This document shows, one piece after another, positions 24,951 through 28,783 of a stretch of DNA of 28,783 nt. The DNA is from Deltaproteobacteria bacterium (lineage in GTDB: Bacteria > Desulfobacterota_B > Binatia > UBA9968). The notes under the pieces are model-generated. The model did not search any database. It was given only the letters and a program-made list of their open reading frames with translations, and was not told the origin of the DNA. The stretch is from NCBI GenBank assembly GCA_005879255.1, contig VBKY01000050.1:3229-32011 (forward strand), given 5' to 3'. A program made the position numbers and the translations under genes. Numbering within the stretch: position 1 is the stretch's first letter; the number at the start of each line of letters is the position of its first letter.

Positions 24951-25044
24951 AAAAGCGCAGTACTGGAGTGGTGGAGCAATCGAGTAATGGATTTAAAACC
25001 CAACACTCCAATACTCCCATACTCCAATAGCCCTCTGCGCTTTT
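24951..25044 (-). terminator. Long hairpin between grpE and the dnaJ-like gene
   Basis: The outer arms AAAAGCGCAG (24951-24960) and CTGCGCTTTT (25035-25044) are perfect inverses. Inside lie TGGAGTGGTGGAGC and CACTCCAATACTCCC units. On the transcribed strand it ends in CTGCGCTTTT, like a weak intrinsic terminator, so it could reduce read-through into dnaJ, cbpM and clpB. Confidence 0.5.
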
Positions 25045-25052
25045 GTTCGGCC

Positions 25053-25541
25053 TCATCGCGCCACTCGGACGCGGGCCGGCCTGAGTACCTCCTCGCCCCA
25101 ACGATAGCCACGCTGCGCCTCATCCGCGACTGCGCCCGATTCAAACTCATCGCTCTCAACCGAACCAATGGCGTCGTGCAGCTCGGGGTTGAAAACTTCG
25201 CCGACGCTTTGAAACGGAGTGATGCCTTGCGCTTCGAGCAGGGCCAGCAGTTTTCGGTGCAGCGCCTGCAGGCCCTGAGCGACCGAAGAAGACTGATCGC
25301 CCATGTGGCTGAGCGCTCGGTCAAAGCCGTCCAAAATGTCGAGCAATGGCAGCACGATGTCACGTTTGCCGCTGCGCGCCGCGCTCGAACGGTCGCGTTC
25401 GACCCTGCGCCGATAATTATCAAAATCGGCGAGCGCCCTTAAATACATGTCATGTTCGCGACGTAACTCTTCTTGAAGCCGGGCAATTTCAGCTGGCTCG
25501 TCGCCCGTCACGCGATTTTTGTTTTCGTCTGTTGCTTCCAT
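25053..25541 (-). CDS. grpE: Nucleotide exchange factor GrpE
   Basis: A 162-aa protein. The long N-terminal helix (ARLQEELRREHDMYLRALADFDNYRRRVERD) leads to LLDILDGFDRAL and the beta-wing (FNPELHDAIGSVESDEFESGAV, then GYRWGEEVLRPARVRVA). GrpE dimers release ADP from DnaK. The length is slightly short because the acidic N-terminal extension is small. No clear ribosome-binding site precedes the ATG; translation may depend on coupling with dnaK, although a palindrome separates the two genes. Confidence 0.95.
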   Translation of the reverse strand: MEATDENKNRVTGDEPAEIARLQEELRREHDMYLRALADFDNYRRRVERDRSSAARSGKRDIVLPLLDILDGFDRALSHMGDQSSSVAQGLQALHRKLLALLEAQGITPFQSVGEVFNPELHDAIGSVESDEFESGAVADEAQRGYRWGEEVLRPARVRVAR

Positions 25542-25551
25542 TGTCGCATAT

Positions 25552-25609
25552 GTAGGGGCATGCCTCTGTGCCTGCCCTTTCTCGGGCGACCACGGGGGGT
25601 CGCCCCTAC
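25552..25609. repeat. GTAGGGGC...GCCCCTAC palindrome
   Basis: GTAGGGGC (25552-25559) and GCCCCTAC (25602-25609) are perfect inverses. The loop holds CGGGCGACCACGGGGGGTCG, which can pair in part. I recognise GTAGGGGCGACC-type palindromes as common intergenic repeats in many genomes. It lies between dnaK and grpE. Confidence 0.65.
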
Positions 25610-25612
25610 GTC

Positions 25613-27523
25613 CTAGGTTTCTTTGAATTCCGCGTCGATCACGTCATCACCGCCGCCCGTCTGGCGACCCCCTGGCTGCGCGCCGCCCCGTCCACCGGCT
25701 TGCCCGCCCGGTGGAGGCTGTTGGCTCTCAGCCGCCGAGGCCAAACCATAAGCCAACTGCTGCAGGTCATTTGCGAGCTGGCGCAGCCGCGCAACATCGG
25801 TCGAGTTGTTTTTCACCAGTTCGCGGATCTCGGAGATCAACTGCTCGGCGCGCGCTTTCTCGTTCACGGGCACGCGGTCGCCGAGATCGCGCAACTGCCG
25901 CTCCACCTGGTAGGCGACCGAGTCGGCGGTGTTGCGGGCTTCGACCTCTTCGCGCCGCTTGCGGTCTTCTGCGGAATGGGCCTGAGCCTCGTTGACCATG
26001 CGCTCGATCTCTTCCTTTGACAGCTGCGTGGAGCCCGAGATTGTGATCTTTTGCTCTTTGCCGGTCTGTTTGTCTTTGGCGGTGACGGTCAAGATCCCGT
26101 TCGCGTCGATGTCGTAGCTGACTTCGATCTGCGGCGCGCCGCGCGGACCAGGCTGAATACCTTCGAGCCGGAAGTTGCCGAGCGTGCGGTTATCTCGCGC
26201 CAGCTCGCGCTCACCCTGCAACACGTGGATGTCGACCGCCGACTGGTTGTCCTCCGCAGTCGAGAAGGTTTCCGACTTACGCACCGGCACGGTCGTGTTA
26301 CGCTCGATGAGCTTTGTCATCACTCCGCCGAGTGTCTCCACGCCGAGCGAGAGCGGCGTCACGTCGAGCAGCAGGACGTCTTTCACTTCGCCGGACAGCA
26401 CCCCGGCCTGGATCGCTGCGCCGACGGCGACGACCTCGTCCGGGTTGACCGATTGGTTGGGCTCCTTGCCGCCGGTCAGGCGACGCACCAGGGCTTGCAC
26501 CGCCGGCATACGCGTCGCGCCGCCGACGAGGATCACCTCGTCGATGTCGCGCTCGGTGATCTTGGCGTCTGCGAGAGCCTGTTTGACCGGCCCGATGCAG
26601 CGCTCGACCAGATCTGCCGTGAGCTGCTCGAATTTGGCGCGGCTGAGCTTCATCTCGAGGTGCTTGGGTCCGGATGCGTCGGCAGTGACGAAGGGCAAGC
26701 TGATGGTTGTCTCGAGCGCGCTCGAAAGCTCTATCTTGGCCTTCTCGGCGGCTTCGATCAGCCGCTGCAAGGCCTGGCGGTCTTTTCTCAGGTCGATGCC
26801 CTGATCGCGCTTGAACTCTTCGGCCACCCAGTCGACGATCCGTTTGTCGAAATCGTCGCCGCCGAGATGCGTGTCGCCCGCGGTCGCATGGACTTCGAAG
26901 ACGCCGTCGCCGACATCGAGTATTGAAACGTCGAACGTGCCGCCGCCGAGATCGAACACCAGTATCGTTTCGTTCTTTTTCTTGTCGAGGCCGTAGGCGA
27001 GCGCCGCGGCGGTGGGCTCGTTGATGATCCGAAGCACGTTGAGCCCAGCGATCTTGCCCGCGTCTTTGGTCGCCTGCCGCTGCGCGTCGTTGAAATAGGC
27101 CGGCACGGTGACGACCGCGTCATTGACCTTTTCGCCGAGGTACTTCGAGGCATCGTCGGCGAGCTTGCGCAGCACCAGGGCGGAAATTTCCTCGGGCGCG
27201 TATTGCTTGCCCGTGATTTCAAAGCGCACGGCGTCGTTCGGACCCGCAACGACCTTGTAGGGAACGTTTTTGATCTCCGATTGGACCTCGGAGTAGCGGC
27301 GTCCAATGAATCGTTTAGCCGAGTAAATGGTGTTCTCAGGATTGAGCACCGCCTGACGCTTGGCAATCTGGCCGACCAATCGCTCGCCGGTTTTAGTGAA
27401 GGCGACGACCGACGGAGTGAGGCGGCTCCCGTCACTGTTGATGATGACGGTGGGCTTTCCGCCCTCCATCACGGCGACCACAGAATTTGTGGTTCCGAGG
27501 TCTATCCCTACTGCCTTTGCCAT
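25613..27523 (-). CDS. dnaK: Molecular chaperone DnaK (Hsp70)
   Basis: A 636-aa protein of full length. The ATPase domain starts [19 protein letters not shown] and includes [45 protein letters not shown] and [14 protein letters not shown]. The linker is [13 protein letters not shown]; the substrate domain follows ([41 protein letters not shown]). It ends with a Gly-rich stretch and [11 protein letters not shown], close to the EEVKDKK-type end of other DnaKs. It refolds proteins with the J-protein and GrpE encoded downstream. GAGGAG precedes the ATG. No CIRCE element is seen in the 121-base upstream gap. Confidence 0.98.
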   Translation of the reverse strand: MAKAVGIDLGTTNSVVAVMEGGKPTVIINSDGSRLTPSVVAFTKTGERLVGQIAKRQAVLNPENTIYSAKRFIGRRYSEVQSEIKNVPYKVVAGPNDAVRFEITGKQYAPEEISALVLRKLADDASKYLGEKVNDAVVTVPAYFNDAQRQATKDAGKIAGLNVLRIINEPTAAALAYGLDKKKNETILVFDLGGGTFDVSILDVGDGVFEVHATAGDTHLGGDDFDKRIVDWVAEEFKRDQGIDLRKDRQALQRLIEAAEKAKIELSSALETTISLPFVTADASGPKHLEMKLSRAKFEQLTADLVERCIGPVKQALADAKITERDIDEVILVGGATRMPAVQALVRRLTGGKEPNQSVNPDEVVAVGAAIQAGVLSGEVKDVLLLDVTPLSLGVETLGGVMTKLIERNTTVPVRKSETFSTAEDNQSAVDIHVLQGERELARDNRTLGNFRLEGIQPGPRGAPQIEVSYDIDANGILTVTAKDKQTGKEQKITISGSTQLSKEEIERMVNEAQAHSAEDRKRREEVEARNTADSVAYQVERQLRDLGDRVPVNEKARAEQLISEIRELVKNNSTDVARLRQLANDLQQLAYGLASAAESQQPPPGGQAGGRGGAQPGGRQTGGGDDVIDAEFKET

Positions 27524-27644
27524 ATAAACTCCTCCTCTTTTTTTAAAATCTTCCTGCGCTTGTCGGCCGCAGGTTCTTCGCCGATTCGACTACCAGAGAC
27601 CGCTCCGCTTCACTGAAGCGCAATTGGTTCTACGTCTGCCACAA

Positions 27645-28295
27645 TCATGGTTCCATGCCCAAACCCGGTGGACGAAAGTCTCGATCTTTGTGCTTTTCGA
27701 GCTCGTCGCGGCGAACGTAATCGATCTCCTCTTCCATCCTTTTTCCCACCCATTCAGCGCTAGAAACGAGTTTCGGCCAATCGATGTCCTTGGCTGAAAT
27801 CATCGCAAGATCTTTTTCGATCTCCGAGCGAATTTCCCGCGACGGATCCCAAAGGGCGTCGAAGGGCTGGGTGGCATTCTTATATTCGAGCCAGTCGTAG
27901 AGTTCCTTCAGTCCACTCTGGATCTCTTTTAGAGCAGCGGAACGATCTCCGTTGCGCGCCAGGGTCAAACCCAAAAAAAGCCTGGCCATGTAATCGTCTT
28001 TATTTTTCGATAGCGCTTGTTCAAAGGACCGCCGCGCGTCTGGGAGTTTGCCAGTGGCATATTGGGCGCGCCCGAGGTAAGTCCAGATGCCTTCCCTGAA
28101 TGATTCCGCCTGAAAAACATAGTCGGGGTTCATTTGAGCCGCGCGCTGGAAATAGGCCAGAGCCTGTTCGGGATTATTCCTTAGAAGCGCCTGTCTTCCC
28201 GCTTGAAACTGGCTCCCTACTTGGAATGACGCGCATCCCGATAGCAGCAAGACCAACGCAAACGACGCCAGAAATTCGGTTGCCTCCATCTGCAT
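27645..28295 (-). CDS. TPR-containing lipoprotein
   Basis: A 216-aa protein. The signal peptide ends in the lipobox LLSGC (Cys near residue 21). Two or three tetratricopeptide-like repeats follow (GRQALLRNNPEQALAYFQRA, YLGRAQYATGKLPDARRSFEQAL, ARLFLGLTLARNGDRSAALKEI). A C-terminal charged region has DEIEKHK-like residues and ends PPGLGMEP. TPRs hold protein partners; the partner is unknown. ATG at 28295 is preferred over the GTG one codon upstream. It lies just upstream of dnaK on the same strand, so it may share regulation with the chaperones. Confidence 0.8.
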   Translation of the reverse strand: MQMEATEFLASFALVLLLSGCASFQVGSQFQAGRQALLRNNPEQALAYFQRAAQMNPDYVFQAESFREGIWTYLGRAQYATGKLPDARRSFEQALSKNKDDYMARLFLGLTLARNGDRSAALKEIQSGLKELYDWLEYKNATQPFDALWDPSREIRSEIEKDLAMISAKDIDWPKLVSSAEWVGKRMEEEIDYVRRDELEKHKDRDFRPPGLGMEP

Positions 28296-28352
28296 CACCC
28301 TTTTTTAATAGCCATGCCTCGTTACCGATCAGGCAAAACAGTTGCAAAACAG

Positions 28353-28783
28353 TTAAGGTGATGTTTCCGCCCCGACGCGGATATGCAACCGGAGATAAAA
28401 ATTGTGAATACCCAATCCGCGTAGTGGAACGTTCGTCACGGTCCCGTCTCCTACCGAAGGCAAGACGCGGACACGCACCATCTCTTCCTCTTCGATCAGC
28501 CCCTCTCCGTCGCACAGCGTGCACGGGAACAGACCATCGCGACCGGATCCGCCGCATCGATCGCAGGGTGAGCAGCTGGGAACAGCAAGAAAAATAATTC
28601 CGCCTCGGAAGGCCTCATCGGGAGAAAGGACCACGGTCGTATTCAGGGCTTCGCAATACTCCTTCGATCTCAGCTCAGCAGCCGTAAGACTCCCACTTAC
28701 TCGTGCCAGCGCCGCCTCGAAAGGTGCATCCTTGATCCTCAGCCTCCGTAAGACTGACATTGTGAGAGGCAGATCCCCTCGGT
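28353..28783 (-). CDS. DnaJ zinc-finger protein without J domain (partial)
   Basis: At least 135 residues; the frame stays open to the window edge (RGDLPLTM precedes an internal ATG at 28760), so the true start probably lies outside. It has the DnaJ-type ALNTTVVLSPDEAFRGGIIFLAVP strand and a Cys-rich segment with two CxxCxGxG repeats (CDRCGGSG, CTLCDGEG). CTDI-like RVRVLPSVGDGTVTNVPLRGLGIHNFYLRLHI follows. I recognise such J-domain-less zinc-finger proteins as neighbours of dnaK in some genomes. It may hold substrates for DnaK or modulate the full J-protein. A J domain beyond the edge cannot be excluded. Confidence 0.75.
   Translation of the reverse strand, partial: RGDLPLTMSVLRRLRIKDAPFEAALARVSGSLTAAELRSKEYCEALNTTVVLSPDEAFRGGIIFLAVPSCSPCDRCGGSGRDGLFPCTLCDGEGLIEEEEMVRVRVLPSVGDGTVTNVPLRGLGIHNFYLRLHIRVGAETSP

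Noticed and set aside
24801..25442. Plus-strand open frame of 213 codons across dnaJ and grpE
   Set aside because: It crosses a hairpin repeat and two conserved minus-strand genes; its composition is that of antisense sequence.
27524..27644. CIRCE element or sigma-32 promoter upstream of dnaK
   Set aside because: No TTAGCACTC-N9-GAGTGCTAA and no CTTGAAA-N13/14-CCCCAT pattern could be found, so no heat-shock element is claimed.

Overview
The window reads as a chromosomal segment of an uncultivated, high-GC Gram-negative bacterium. Evidence for a two-membrane cell is the number of signal peptides and lipoboxes, an ecotin-type periplasmic inhibitor, and CbpM beside a CbpA/DnaJ-like protein. The mix of genes (DUF3300, SYLF, DUF4410, a cytosolic sulfatase with an aerobic-type FGE, SDH-type Clp-fold proteases, vapBC) resembles deltaproteobacteria-like or Binatia-like soil and sediment lineages. 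That placement is a guess from gene content; no rRNA or tRNA gene was found to test it.

Almost all genes lie on the minus strand. From the left: (1) 1-6307, envelope genes: a frameshifted DUF3300 protein cut by the window edge, two paralogous 160-aa secreted proteins on either side of a SYLF protein, a DUF4410 lipoprotein, and a tightly coupled DUF4239-DUF4105 membrane pair. (2) 6308-8799, a plus-strand accessory patch: two vapBC toxin-antitoxin modules around a minus-strand truncated haemoglobin. Both antitoxins have a promoter placed so that the transcript would begin at or next to the ATG. (3) 8800-16123, a sulfatase region: a 788-aa arylsulfatase, a four-helix-bundle protein, a formylglycine-generating enzyme (FGE) that would activate the sulfatases, an unusual ecotin-PliI-like fusion predicted to inhibit serine proteases and i-type lysozyme, and a second sulfatase broken by a one-base frameshift. 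Short 5' stubs of a HAD phosphatase gene and of another sulfatase gene show that this region has been rearranged. (4) 16124-18147, a gene-poor stretch with a decayed MNT-nucleotidyltransferase antitoxin and one lipoprotein. (5) 18148-28783, a minus-strand proteostasis cluster. In transcription order it runs: J-domain-less DnaJ zinc-finger protein (partial), TPR lipoprotein, dnaK, grpE, dnaJ/cbpA-like, cbpM, clpB, rhomboid protease, and two membrane-anchored SDH-type serine proteases. It would couple cytosolic refolding and disaggregation to membrane proteolysis.

The most unusual large-scale feature is between the genes. Nearly every intergenic space holds an imperfect palindrome built from degenerate 6-8 base units. 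Several unrelated unit families occur: TCGACACTCG-like, GGAATGRT-like, GATACGGG-like, CAGGTTTCAGGTGTCAGG-like, TTCAACGTTCAAGG-like and ATCCGAAATTCG-like. A composite, MITE-like element with ACAGGAGG...CTCCTGT inverted ends recurs six or seven times in one orientation. These arrays sit at the broken ends of gene stubs, abut Shine-Dalgarno sites, and in one case supply the last 20 or so codons of the FGE gene.
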